From Sphingobacterium siyangense (GTDB lineage Bacteria; Bacteroidota; Bacteroidia; Sphingobacteriales; Sphingobacteriaceae), in NCBI RefSeq assembly GCF_007830445.1, contig NZ_VLKR01000002.1:279120-343119 (forward strand): a stretch of DNA of 64,000 nt. Reading direction: 5' to 3'. The position numbers and the translations under genes are program-made. Positions 40,927 through 50,062 of this stretch are shown here, one piece after another. Positions within the stretch are counted from its first letter, which is position 1, and every line of letters begins with the position of its first letter. Under the pieces are notes generated by a model. It saw only the letters and a list, made by a program, of their open reading frames with translations, was not told the DNA's origin and did no database searches.

Positions 40927-43890
40927 CTAAACACTAATATATTTTTTGAGTACTTCAAGAAGGTCTGCCCGCCGTATCGGTTTGGGAAGAAAGTCATTCA
41001 TTCCGGATTCAAGGCATTTTTCTTTTTCCCCCAGCACATTTCCAGCGGTAACGCCTATGATAGGTATATGTTGATATGCAGACAGCATTCTAATATGTTG
41101 TGTTGCCTCAATACCACTCATGATCGGCATTTGTACATCCATAATAATAAGGGAAAACTGCTTTTTTTTGCATTCTTCCAAAGCCTGTAAACCATTAGCT
41201 GCTTCCGTTAGAAGTATATTGGGAGCAAGAGACTTCATTATCCTATTGTTCAGGACCATATTCACTGGGTTATCATCAACCAAAAGTACGTCTAACTCTC
41301 GCGCAAATGCATGCGAATCTTTCTCAGTCTGATCCTGAATAATTTCTATTACTGTACTTCGGTCTACCTTTTTAAGGGTTTTGTATAGATCATGTGATTT
41401 TATAGGCTTCAATAGCAAATGTGTATTTTCTATTTTCCTAACCGATGTAAGTATATCCAATTCTTCCGAAGAAGACGAAAGTACTATAAATGGAGCAACT
41501 TCTTTTCGCTGATTTAACAAGCCTTTTATTTTTTCTATTGTTTCCAATCCGGACATGATAGGCATATGATAATCCATCAGAATGACATCGAACCGCTCAC
41601 CTTTCAACATGATATCCAAGGCTTCCATTCCATTAGAAGCTAACGTGGATTTGATATTTTTATAGGTAAGCATGTGTTCAAGAATAATCCTGTTGCTTTC
41701 ATTATCATCCACCACTAAGGCAGTTTTAATTGTCGTTTCATCCTCTTCTTTCCATTCAGACATTTCGTAAGGAACCTCAAGATCGAAGAAAAATACAGAA
41801 CCGCTGTCCATTTCGCTGGTCAGCGACAAATGACTTCCCATATATCCCAAGATATTGTTCGAGATGGTTAGTCCCAGTCCTGTGCCGCCAAATCGTTTAC
41901 TGATTGAACTGTTTTCCTGGGTAAAGGCATCAAAAATATATTTCTGTTTCTCTATAGGAATGCCGATTCCAGTATCTCTTACCGAGAAGCGCAAGGCAAT
42001 CGTATGATCATCCATGCGCAATTTCTCTACTTTTAGTTCGATCTCGCCCTTTTCTGTGAATTTTACAGCATTTCCTAACAGATTGATCAAGATTTGTTTT
42101 AATCTGACTTCATCAATGAAAAGTATTTTTGGGAGGCCAGGCTCAACGTTGAGAAGAAGTTCGATGTTTTTTTTCTGGGATTGATAAAGAATAACATTGA
42201 TGACTTGGCTTAACATATCATACACATCACTTTTTTCAATCAAAAGGTCCATTTTTCCGGATTCTATTTTAGAAAAATCCAGTATATCATTGATGATGCT
42301 AAGGAGGTTTTCCCCTGATTCATTGATGTAATTTAGATATTGCGTCTGTGTTTCATTCAGTGGTGTCCGGAGGAGGAGGTCTGAAAAACCAATAACTCCG
42401 TTCAAGGGAGTACGGATCTCATGACTCATATTGGCCAGGAATTCGGATTTTGCCCTGCTGGCTATATCTGCAGTTTCCTTGGCATTTTTCAGTTCCTCGT
42501 TTATTTTTACGGCATTTGTAATATTCTGTATGGAAATAATTATACCTCCAACCTCATCTTTTGTAAGATACCAGGGTCCGACTTTAAGATCGTAATGTTG
42601 AATTTCTTCTTTTCCTTCCACCTTTAGTGCAAAATCCCCGTCGATGTACGTTTCTCCCAAAAGCGCATTCCTGTAAATCTTTTTTCTTTCTTCGGGAATA
42701 TTGGGCGATATTGTAAACAGGTTATTGCCGATAAGGTCGACATTATTCATACTAAATTCATCTCGCCATCTGCTGCTGACGGCAACGTAGTTAAGGGCTT
42801 TGTCAAGCATCGCCAAAGGAATAGGAACATCTGTAGCACAGGACTGCATCATAGCTTCCTTCTGAGCAACTTCCAGAAACATTTTTTTGAAGGCATCAAT
42901 GTTCTGAATAATTCCAAAAACCCTGTGGCAAACTTCATTTTCAAATTCGGGAATTCCTTTTACTCTTACCCAGATGGTGACACCGTCATTACGCAGAAGT
43001 TGTAGCTCCTCATCAAAAGAGATCCCTTGTTGTACTGCTCTGTTGAATAGAAATTCTATTCTCTCTCTGTTTTTTCCTTCGTAAAATCCAAGGGCATTTT
43101 CAAAGGTTGGTTGGAAATTAATGTTAGTTTTATGAATTTCTCGTACACTTTGAGACCAGGTGAGCTTTCCGCTCTTTATATTGACTTCCCAGCCTCCCAC
43201 TTGGGCAACCGCGCTTGTTTCCTCGAGCATTTCCTTCGTATAAAACAGATCTTTTTCCAACTTATCGCGGCGCATAATGTCCGATTTTAGTTGAATATAA
43301 ACGAAAATGGTGACGCCAATGGCCGCAACCGCTGAAAAGATAATGAATAAAACGGTCCGTTTGGTGGAGTTATTCAGATCTTCATTTTTTAGGGCAAGCT
43401 GAACTTCCTCGTGTTTTACAAATTCCTGAACGAGCATTCGGCATTTATCCATGGCCATCTTGTTTTGAACAAGTTCCTCTGGAGTCATTACTATTCCCTT
43501 AGTACGATTATCAATCAACAAGACATATTCTTTCATCAACCTGTCTGAGGTATGCAGCAGTTCATGAAGGATATTAATCTGGCGTTTATCGTTAAGATTA
43601 AATTTATCTTTGTTAGCAACAAGCAGCGGATATTCATTCCTGCTTTTATTGAAAGGTTCAAGAAAATTTTCACGGCCGGTAAGCTGATATCCCCGATTGC
43701 CTGTTTCGGCATTTAACAGCGTGTTTACAATATCTTTTATTAAACTGATAGACTCCTTCGTTTTTAAGAGGCTTTTCCTGCTCTCCATCTGGTTATGTAT
43801 GCTAATATAAGATGCTATAGAACCCGCAATCAGTAGTATCAAAGAAAGCATTACACCTATCTGGAGATTTCTTATAATTTTTTTTGGCAT
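40927..43890 (-). CDS. CHASE3-PAS hybrid sensor histidine kinase with two receiver domains
   Basis: 987 residues. One N-terminal helix, a CHASE3 periplasmic domain (about 40-185, with NAETGNRGYQLTGRENFLEPF), a second helix (TVLFIIFSAVAAIGVTIFVYI), two PAS-like regions (~225-460), HisKA with H490 (SHEIRTPLNG), HATPase_c (DTGIGIP, GGTGLGLTI), receiver 1 (D773, LMDYHMP) and receiver 2 (D918, IMDVQMP). Unlike its paralogue at the start of the window it ends after receiver 2 and has no HPt, so it needs a separate phosphotransfer protein. No response regulator is next to it. Signal unknown. Confidence 0.95.
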   Translation of the reverse strand: MPKKIIRNLQIGVMLSLILLIAGSIASYISIHNQMESRKSLLKTKESISLIKDIVNTLLNAETGNRGYQLTGRENFLEPFNKSRNEYPLLVANKDKFNLNDKRQINILHELLHTSDRLMKEYVLLIDNRTKGIVMTPEELVQNKMAMDKCRMLVQEFVKHEEVQLALKNEDLNNSTKRTVLFIIFSAVAAIGVTIFVYIQLKSDIMRRDKLEKDLFYTKEMLEETSAVAQVGGWEVNIKSGKLTWSQSVREIHKTNINFQPTFENALGFYEGKNRERIEFLFNRAVQQGISFDEELQLLRNDGVTIWVRVKGIPEFENEVCHRVFGIIQNIDAFKKMFLEVAQKEAMMQSCATDVPIPLAMLDKALNYVAVSSRWRDEFSMNNVDLIGNNLFTISPNIPEERKKIYRNALLGETYIDGDFALKVEGKEEIQHYDLKVGPWYLTKDEVGGIIISIQNITNAVKINEELKNAKETADIASRAKSEFLANMSHEIRTPLNGVIGFSDLLLRTPLNETQTQYLNYINESGENLLSIINDILDFSKIESGKMDLLIEKSDVYDMLSQVINVILYQSQKKNIELLLNVEPGLPKILFIDEVRLKQILINLLGNAVKFTEKGEIELKVEKLRMDDHTIALRFSVRDTGIGIPIEKQKYIFDAFTQENSSISKRFGGTGLGLTISNNILGYMGSHLSLTSEMDSGSVFFFDLEVPYEMSEWKEEDETTIKTALVVDDNESNRIILEHMLTYKNIKSTLASNGMEALDIMLKGERFDVILMDYHMPIMSGLETIEKIKGLLNQRKEVAPFIVLSSSSEELDILTSVRKIENTHLLLKPIKSHDLYKTLKKVDRSTVIEIIQDQTEKDSHAFARELDVLLVDDNPVNMVLNNRIMKSLAPNILLTEAANGLQALEECKKKQFSLIIMDVQMPIMSGIEATQHIRMLSAYQHIPIIGVTAGNVLGEKEKCLESGMNDFLPKPIRRADLLEVLKKYISV

Positions 43891-44072
43891 TGGTCGGTAG
43901 TTTACTGTTAAGATACTAAAAAAGTAGAATTGTATCTCTAATCAGTCAGTAATATTTGATGGCTTTCATCATGTTTCTACGAGATAGCTGATATTGGAGA
44001 TTTCACCTATTGAGATCATGCGATTCCACTTTAGCTAGCCTGAAACAACAGCTTTTCTGCCGATAGCGTTTA

Positions 44073-45014
44073 TTATTTTTTGTATTTTGTTATTGCATAA
44101 CCGTCAAATCTTATTAATTCTAATTCTTCCTTTCCTTTCGGTATGTTGTAATAAAAGTTATAAAATTGAACAACTTTACCGCTAGGGAAACCTTTGGTAA
44201 ATTTTGAAGTTATTGCCGATTGTTTGATTATTTCTGAATTCTTTTTCACAAGAGTTGCCATTGTTCCGTTTCCATAAATTTTGACGTCGCAACTATCCTT
44301 TGGTAGCAATGTAAAAGTATTTGATAGAAGAGCTTCTCTTTCTTTTAATATCCATTCTTTTTTCATCCCTCGTAATTGTGCCACCTCAAATTCTGCGTTT
44401 TGGATAATTTCCAAAACGTTATTGCTATTTTTATCATTTAAATCTTTCGTCAGGTTGGTAAGAGCACTATACAGGTTGTCAAGTAGTTCTGTTGAATTCT
44501 TTAATTGAACTGATTTATTTAAGGAAGATAGTTCGACAGGAATTTTGGCATTAAACTTTATCGTTTTCAAGAAGTAACCACTTTTAATGTTTTCTTGAGT
44601 AATATCATCATCTGATAATTCATAATTTACTAAAATATTTTCTTTGGGAAAATCTGATTCATTGGAAATGATTGATATTCCTTGGGCTGACCTGACTAAT
44701 AGAATTTTTAAAATCGGATTTCCTTGCTTTTTATAATTGGATAAGTCAATTAGTATTTTTAACTCTTGTTCGCCATTTTTGTTGATCGCAATGTCAATAA
44801 AGTTTGGAATTGTGTTTCCAAAGAATTCAAGCCCTTTGACTACAGGATAATCATTTATTGAGATTTCAGTAGGATAATAAAACGTCGGTTGGATACCATA
44901 GTTGCTCTTGTCCGCATTATATTTTAGTTTATCCAAAATTTCTGTCTTACTTTCTTGTCCTTTACAAGAGGCTAAAGTCAGTAAAACAATAATTGATAAC
45001 ATATATTTTTTCAT
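44073..45014 (-). CDS. Uncharacterised AT-rich lipoprotein
   Basis: 313 residues. Lipobox LTLASCKGQE (Cys about 17). The mature part is Lys/Asn/Ile-rich without recognisable domain; helical middle (NLTKDLNDKNSNNVLEIIQN) and a beta-rich end (GKVVQFYNFYYNIPKGK). Base composition is lower in G+C than the neighbouring kinase, suggesting transfer. Its leader shares TCAATTTTGTTG with the SMI1/KNR4 gene leader at 49983. The 45015-45335 space upstream shows nothing else. Confidence 0.75.
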   Translation of the reverse strand: MKKYMLSIIVLLTLASCKGQESKTEILDKLKYNADKSNYGIQPTFYYPTEISINDYPVVKGLEFFGNTIPNFIDIAINKNGEQELKILIDLSNYKKQGNPILKILLVRSAQGISIISNESDFPKENILVNYELSDDDITQENIKSGYFLKTIKFNAKIPVELSSLNKSVQLKNSTELLDNLYSALTNLTKDLNDKNSNNVLEIIQNAEFEVAQLRGMKKEWILKEREALLSNTFTLLPKDSCDVKIYGNGTMATLVKKNSEIIKQSAITSKFTKGFPSGKVVQFYNFYYNIPKGKEELELIRFDGYAITKYKK

Positions 45015-45335
45015 AAGTCAATTTTGTTGGAGCGTGTTGGTTTAATATTTCGGCCAACGCTATTCAACAGCTTTCCGATATACTAGCCGTATTGCTTAAG
45101 AAGTATTGGTAATTGTCAAATGTAAAAATATCAATTTTTGCAGTGTAAACCGTTTACAATTCGCTGACTATCGTTTAAAATTCGTTAAAAAGGATGTTAT
45201 TCAATTTCATATGTTGTTCTGTGATAACATACTTATCGATACAATACACATAAATAATAGCTTACGAACCCAGGAAATTCCCATTGTATTTCTATATAAC
45301 TAAGTAGCTAATTTACATAACTAATTTGTATCTTA

Positions 45336-45497
45336 ATGCAACAGTTCTCTGTGAAAAAATCAATAAATACTATTTTTTTGATGATACTAATTATTAGACT
45401 GTCTTGCTTCTCATGCATGATTTACGGACAGAAATATTTTGATTTAGACCTTTCAGGACGATATGAGTCTTATATAGGACGATATATTATGCGATAA
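45336..45497 (+). CDS. Small ORF with signal-like N-terminus, possible truncated gene
   Basis: 53 codons: MQQFSVKKSINTIFLMILII is a signal-peptide-like start, followed by GQKYFDLDLSGRYESYIGRY and a stop. It lies directly before the HxlR remnant. It could be the beginning of a secreted enzyme gene whose rest was lost. Confidence 0.35.
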   Translation: MQQFSVKKSINTIFLMILIIRLSCFSCMIYGQKYFDLDLSGRYESYIGRYIMR

Positions 45498-45533
45498 AAT
45501 GAGGTATACTTAAGTTTTATTATAAGTTCTTAG

Positions 45534-45805
45534 GCCATTGTCAATTTAAAGGGGCATAAAAGCCCCAGTGAATTGCAGCATAAAATACCAGATGCCTCTA
45601 GACGGTTTTAAATACCCAGCTGAAAGAACTGGAAGACCATGAACTTATCAGCAAGAAAATTTATCCTGTTGTACCACCAAAAGTAGAATATTCACTCACA
45701 GATTTTGGAATGACGCTGATCCCAGTAATTTCCGCACTTGGATATTGGGGAGACCAGAATGAAGATAGACTGAGAAGAGTAATTTTAAAAAGAATTTCAG
45801 AATGA
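45534..45805 (+). pseudogene. HxlR-family regulator remnant, frameshifted and 5'-truncated
   Basis: Reads LKGHKSPSELQHKIPDASRR, then needs one extra base at about 45608 to continue as VLNTQLKELEDHELISKK and EYSLTDFGMTLIPVISALGYWG to the stop at 45803-45805. That order (SELQxxIPxASRRVLNTQLKELEExxLI, YSLTxxGxxLxPVxxALxxWG) is the HxlR/MarR winged-helix signature. About 25-30 N-terminal residues are missing and a TAG stands just upstream (45531). Not functional as written. Confidence 0.82.
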
Positions 45806-46020
45806 TAAAAAGGGTGAGGATAGTCGCCTTTTTCAGAATAGGTGGGTATGCAAAATTTACCACTGTTCAGCGAATCGTAATTTTCTGCTCACGGATTTTA
45901 AATAGAGGGCCATGGGTATTGTCGAATACCTTATTTTTATTTTGGAATAATAGAGAGCTGCAACGGAATAAACTAAAAAAGTTATTGCTATGCTTAGTGC
46001 TTACATCTGAACAAAGGGTT

Positions 46021-46827
46021 ATGAAATCAATTGGCAAATTTCTTCAATGGTCTGTGGCTGCTGCCTTCATCTTTGTCATCGTTTTCTGGGGCAACAGTTA
46101 CCGTTATTTTGTTTACGCGCTGGTATGCTCTTCTCTGCTTTATTTCCCTTTGCAAAAAATAATCCTTAGCAAATTAGGTAAAGGAGATGGTCGGGATGAA
46201 GTCCGCTATAATGTGAATGGAAAGCGCATAACAATGCGAAGTGGCAATCGCATAGCGTTTGTTGTTCTGTTGGCAGCAGTGTATGTTTTAATAATTTCCG
46301 TTTTTTCTGTAAGTCCATCTTTGGAGCGTAAAGAGTTTGCGCGGACGCATCCGAGCTGGATTGCAACAGCGCCCGCTATCATAAACTTCGAATCTAAAAT
46401 ACATAGAGGCAAGACAAAATACGCCTATTTAAATGTCGAACACCGATATACTGCCAATGGACAGCTATACTTGCGGAAATTAGATAAGGCGGAAAAGCAG
46501 TATGCATTTTTACCTATTGTGAGCCAGCGACGTTTTGAGCAGATGCGAACCGAACTGCTGGATAGAGCAAATGGAATAATAACTAATAAGGAATACATAT
46601 TGTTTTACAATCCACAAAATACTGAACAGCAGAAGTTTTGCCTTGCAGACGATTCTTTTTATCTGCAGGGATCTTGGCTGTACGATATATTGTTTGTCTA
46701 TTTATTACTATTCTTATTCATTGTAATCATCGCGTTTTTGTTTAGAAAAGACTACAATAATAGGATGAAAAAATCTAATTCGACCATTCATTATTACCGT
46801 CGTACAGATTATTATGAAAACAGGTAA
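46021..46827 (+). CDS. Uncharacterised membrane protein, about 268 residues
   Basis: From MKSIGKFLQWSVAAAFIFVI; the longer frame from 45802 overlaps the HxlR remnant and has no homologous look. Hydrophobic helices near residues ~10-30, ~35-50 and ~85-105, a soluble middle (YLNVEHRYTANGQLYLRKLDKAE) and a C-terminal helix (YDILFVYLLLFLFIVIIAFLF) with a basic tail. No family recognised. Confidence 0.65.
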   Translation: MKSIGKFLQWSVAAAFIFVIVFWGNSYRYFVYALVCSSLLYFPLQKIILSKLGKGDGRDEVRYNVNGKRITMRSGNRIAFVVLLAAVYVLIISVFSVSPSLERKEFARTHPSWIATAPAIINFESKIHRGKTKYAYLNVEHRYTANGQLYLRKLDKAEKQYAFLPIVSQRRFEQMRTELLDRANGIITNKEYILFYNPQNTEQQKFCLADDSFYLQGSWLYDILFVYLLLFLFIVIIAFLFRKDYNNRMKKSNSTIHYYRRTDYYENR

Positions 46828-46958
46828 AGTTTGCGTACTACAGGATTAATTTAGAATGTCTAAACTGGTTTCTGCTTGGAGATTTCTACTTAAAAAGCAG
46901 CTGTTTGTAAAAATTGTCTTATATTTCATTTCAATTTTTACCGTCGGCCACTTTGATT

Positions 46959-47804
46959 ATGGAAATTAGATCCCTGGAAAAAATAGATCCTGAAATTTTG
47001 TTTTATGCATTTCAGAGAGCTTTTGCCGAATATGAAATGCAATTGGATAAAAGTCAGCTCTTGGCTATGCTCAAGAGGCGCGGTTTTAGGCCTGATCTTT
47101 CCTTTGGGGTTTTTGACGGTGATGCTATCGTATCTTTCACCTTTAACGGGATCGGTGATTTCGATGAGGTTTTAACGGCTTATGATACGGGGACAGGTAC
47201 TCTTAAAAATTATCAGGGACAAGGACTTGCCACATCGGTATTTAATTATTCGATTCCCTATCTGAAGAAGGCTGGAGTCCATAATTATCTGCTGGAAGTA
47301 CTGCAGCATAATAAAAGTGCCGTATCGGTTTATAAAAAGATCGGCTTTACTGTGGTCCGAAAGTTCTTTTATTTTAAGCAAAAGATTGAGGCAATTACTT
47401 TATTGGCCAAAAGTTCAACCTTTAATATAAAACCAATAGATATTTTTGAATATACTGAAATTGAAACTTTTTGGGATTTTAAACCATCCTGGCAAAATAG
47501 CATTGAATCAATTCGTAGGTCTTTCGACAATTTTATTTGCACAGGCGTTTTTTCAGAGGATAAGCTGATTGGATATTGCGTATTTGAGCCAGGATCAGGA
47601 GATATTACACAACTGGCGGTAAATAAAGAACACAGAAGAAAAGGTGCTGGTACCCTATTGCTTCAGCATATAATAGAGACTATGCAAACTGACGCTATAA
47701 AAATTATCAATACAGACATTAGCTGTGAATCTATGACAGCTTTTCTGAAATCCGTGAATATTGAACCAGTTGGAAAGCAATATGAAACGATCAAAAGGCT
47801 GTGA
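46959..47804 (+). CDS. GNAT N-acetyltransferase with two acetyltransferase modules
   Basis: 281 residues from MEIRSLEKIDPEILF. First module: NYQGQGLATSVFNYSIPYLKKAGVHN with the acetyl-CoA loop; LLEVLQHNKSAVSVYKKIGF. Second module: DITQLAVNKEHRRKGAGTLLLQHI, the canonical RRKGAG loop. Tandem GNAT proteins often have one inactive half; the target is unknown. Monocistronic. Confidence 0.88.
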   Translation: MEIRSLEKIDPEILFYAFQRAFAEYEMQLDKSQLLAMLKRRGFRPDLSFGVFDGDAIVSFTFNGIGDFDEVLTAYDTGTGTLKNYQGQGLATSVFNYSIPYLKKAGVHNYLLEVLQHNKSAVSVYKKIGFTVVRKFFYFKQKIEAITLLAKSSTFNIKPIDIFEYTEIETFWDFKPSWQNSIESIRRSFDNFICTGVFSEDKLIGYCVFEPGSGDITQLAVNKEHRRKGAGTLLLQHIIETMQTDAIKIINTDISCESMTAFLKSVNIEPVGKQYETIKRL

Positions 47805-47984
47805 CAAATTTCCGATTCCTTTTTTCTTTTCTCACGATCCCATTTTCTTTTTTGTTTAAAAAAAGGAAATTAATAGGGATGCAAAACTACTTGTTGATTT
47901 AAATATCAGGTAACGATGCAGATGATTTTTTTATTGTCTTTTCTAAAAAATTAACGTTGATGAGTGAGGATTTGAAATAGGAAA

Positions 47985-48713
47985 CTATTTACCAAGTCTA
48001 ATTATTTCATTTTCAATATCATGGTAAAGCAGGATTTTCCATTGTTCTTCTTGTGCTCTTTGCTTCCAAATGATCCGTTTTTCCATTGCTTTTTTGCCAT
48101 CATAATCAGTTTTAAATGCTATTTGATAGTTTAGATATCCCATTTGAGGAAGATTGTCTGCACCATAAAAAGCGGTTTCTCCATCTTCCTTAATCCAGAA
48201 AACCTGATGATAAGGGGTATGTCCGCCAGTCACTTCGAAATCAATTTCTGAAGTAATACTTCCTTTATCAGAATCCATCCAGACAATATTGGCATTCTCA
48301 ACAATGAACTTCAAAACATCCAAATCAAAAGAAGGACTCCCTTCTTTTGAGAGCGCAAAATCATATTCACGCTTTTGCAGATAGACTTCGGCATTTGGAA
48401 AATTAAGCGTCCAATCATTTTTCTCTCTATTCACAAGTCCGTCAATGTGATCTTTGTGCAAATGAGAAAGCATAACTAGCTTGACATCTTTTGGTTGGAA
48501 ACCTGCTTTTATCATGTTGCTATGAATTTTTGGGATACCGTTTCCCATCCAGCCTAATCCTGCATCTAGTAGCACTAGATTGCCAGCTGTTTCAATAAGA
48601 AAAGGCTGCACCGCCATCTTTAAATTTTTATCGTTTTCCGTATCTTCTAGATAGGTGAAATTTTTGTTCTTATCTACACTGAAATCACCGTCTTTTAAAG
48701 GATATATTTTCAT
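47985..48713 (-). CDS. Metallo-beta-lactamase-fold hydrolase
   Basis: 242 residues. The zinc motif HxHxDH is present as LSHLHKDHIDGL; further ligands in EVTGGHTPYHQ and at the C-terminal YHDIENE. The layout resembles AHL-lactonase/quinoprotein-type MBL enzymes, but substrate is not predictable. No signal peptide. The upstream 48714-49011 stretch holds nothing recognisable. Confidence 0.9.
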   Translation of the reverse strand: MKIYPLKDGDFSVDKNKNFTYLEDTENDKNLKMAVQPFLIETAGNLVLLDAGLGWMGNGIPKIHSNMIKAGFQPKDVKLVMLSHLHKDHIDGLVNREKNDWTLNFPNAEVYLQKREYDFALSKEGSPSFDLDVLKFIVENANIVWMDSDKGSITSEIDFEVTGGHTPYHQVFWIKEDGETAFYGADNLPQMGYLNYQIAFKTDYDGKKAMEKRIIWKQRAQEEQWKILLYHDIENEIIRLGK

Positions 48714-49011
48714 TTGTTGTTATTTAATCTCACTTATGCTATTGACCGATAAAGCGTATTAAACAAAACTAAACATCCCAAAAGCAAAATCCTCATTCTA
48801 TTGAATTAATTACGGTTCCCGTAGAGATATCAACGAAATTTCAAGACGGAATACCCAATTCTTGATTTTTCAACATTTACCCTTAATACATGTTTAAGAA
48901 TGGTCTAAAAAGCTATTGGATTTGAAAGTTTATTGAATTTTCCAAATCATCCTTTTCTAACTCAAGAAAGTAACTAGAGAGAATTGCAGCGATTGAATAG
49001 CAGATTATTGG

Positions 49012-49230
49012 TTACATAACTCCAACGGTATTAAATAAATAGATTGTGGCGCCAATGCCAAGAATTGTGGTAGAAACCAAAATTAGTTGTAACCATTTTG
49101 TGCCCATTTTACTATGTTTGTTAAGCCCGTAGATGACTAAAATAGATAAGTAGGGTGGGTAAAGAGAAGACAAGACTTACCGCAGGTAGCATGAGTGTAA
49201 CCACCACTACTTGATCTGACTTTGGCTACG
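49012..49230 (-). pseudogene. Frameshifted C-terminal remnant of a small membrane protein
   Basis: One frame reads VVVVTLMLPAVSLVFSLPTL (about 49206-49150), then a different frame continues as LVIYGLNKHSKMGTKWLQLI and ends GATIYLFNTVGVM with a stop at 49014-49012. The two pieces join into one helix-turn-helix membrane segment. The N-terminus is missing. Confidence 0.5.
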
Positions 49231-49251
49231 CCTAAAAATTGTCAGATATCA

Positions 49252-49983
49252 TTATCGTCCAAATAATTTTGATAAAAATCCTTTTTTAATTGGCTTCTCA
49301 ATTCCCCAAATTAATTCCGTTTCGTGTCGTTTTGCTTTGTCAATGTTCGGCCCGAATTTGCCCCACGCAAATCCGCTCTGAATTTGTTTGTTTCTCAAGT
49401 CTGCAATTACAAAATTGTCAGGAAGTGATAGTGCAAAGTTTTTCAAAGTTGTGTCTTTAGATTGTCTTGCATTTTCAAGTTCAATAAATCCATCTCCTTT
49501 GCTCCAAATATCCATAACCACTTTTTCGTGAATAATATCAAGGTTTGACTTATTCCCATTTTTTCCAAAATCGTCGATTTGTTCTATAAACTGAGTTAAG
49601 TTGTCCGAGTGTTTTACGATTACAGCTGGGGCGTGGCACACATAAAACACGCTTCCCCAACTTCCACTGTTGTCAACATCTAAAATCCAAAAATTTCCGA
49701 GTCCGTCTCCCGCAAGTTGAACTGAATTAGGAAAAAACTCTTCAAATCCAAATTGACCTACTCCGTCAAATGTGACTTCTTCAAATCCGAAAAATTCAAA
49801 ACCGCTTGCAAATTTTAGTAATTCTCTTATCTCTGGCGGAATTTGTCCTGTCGGCAGTCGTCTGACTAATTCGTCAATCTGCTGGTTGGTCAAACCTTCT
49901 TTTAGTTCTACTTTATATTCGTCACCATCTTCTGAAATATATTGTTCTGTCAAAATGGACGTCAGTCTTTCTATTGGTGTCAT
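49252..49983 (-). CDS. SMI1/KNR4 (SUKH)-family protein
   Basis: 243 residues. The SUKH core is visible as LPTGQIPPEIRELLKFASGF, GLGNFWILDV and SVFYVCHAPAVIVKHSDNLTQFIEQ. In bacteria such proteins are often immunity proteins of polymorphic toxins, cytoplasmic. A C-terminal extension (KRHETELIWGIEKPIKKGFL) follows. No toxin gene is adjacent. A hairpin (ATCTGAC/GTCAGAT, 49214-49247) just past the stop may terminate it. Confidence 0.87.
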   Translation of the reverse strand: MTPIERLTSILTEQYISEDGDEYKVELKEGLTNQQIDELVRRLPTGQIPPEIRELLKFASGFEFFGFEEVTFDGVGQFGFEEFFPNSVQLAGDGLGNFWILDVDNSGSWGSVFYVCHAPAVIVKHSDNLTQFIEQIDDFGKNGNKSNLDIIHEKVVMDIWSKGDGFIELENARQSKDTTLKNFALSLPDNFVIADLRNKQIQSGFAWGKFGPNIDKAKRHETELIWGIEKPIKKGFLSKLFGR

Positions 49984-50062
49984 AAATTCAATTTTGTTGT
50001 CTTGGTGTGTTTTGTTATGCTTGCAGCTAACTTTTTGCTAATACCTTGTTGGTGGTAGTTTT

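Noticed and set aside
45802..46020. Extension of the membrane protein back to 45802
   Set aside because: It overlaps the HxlR remnant stop and has basic, non-protein-like composition; MKSIGKFLQWSV at 46021 begins a normal membrane protein.
47841..47883. T-rich then A-rich stretch after the GNAT gene as terminator
   Set aside because: Pairing is mostly A-T with several mismatches; too weak to call.
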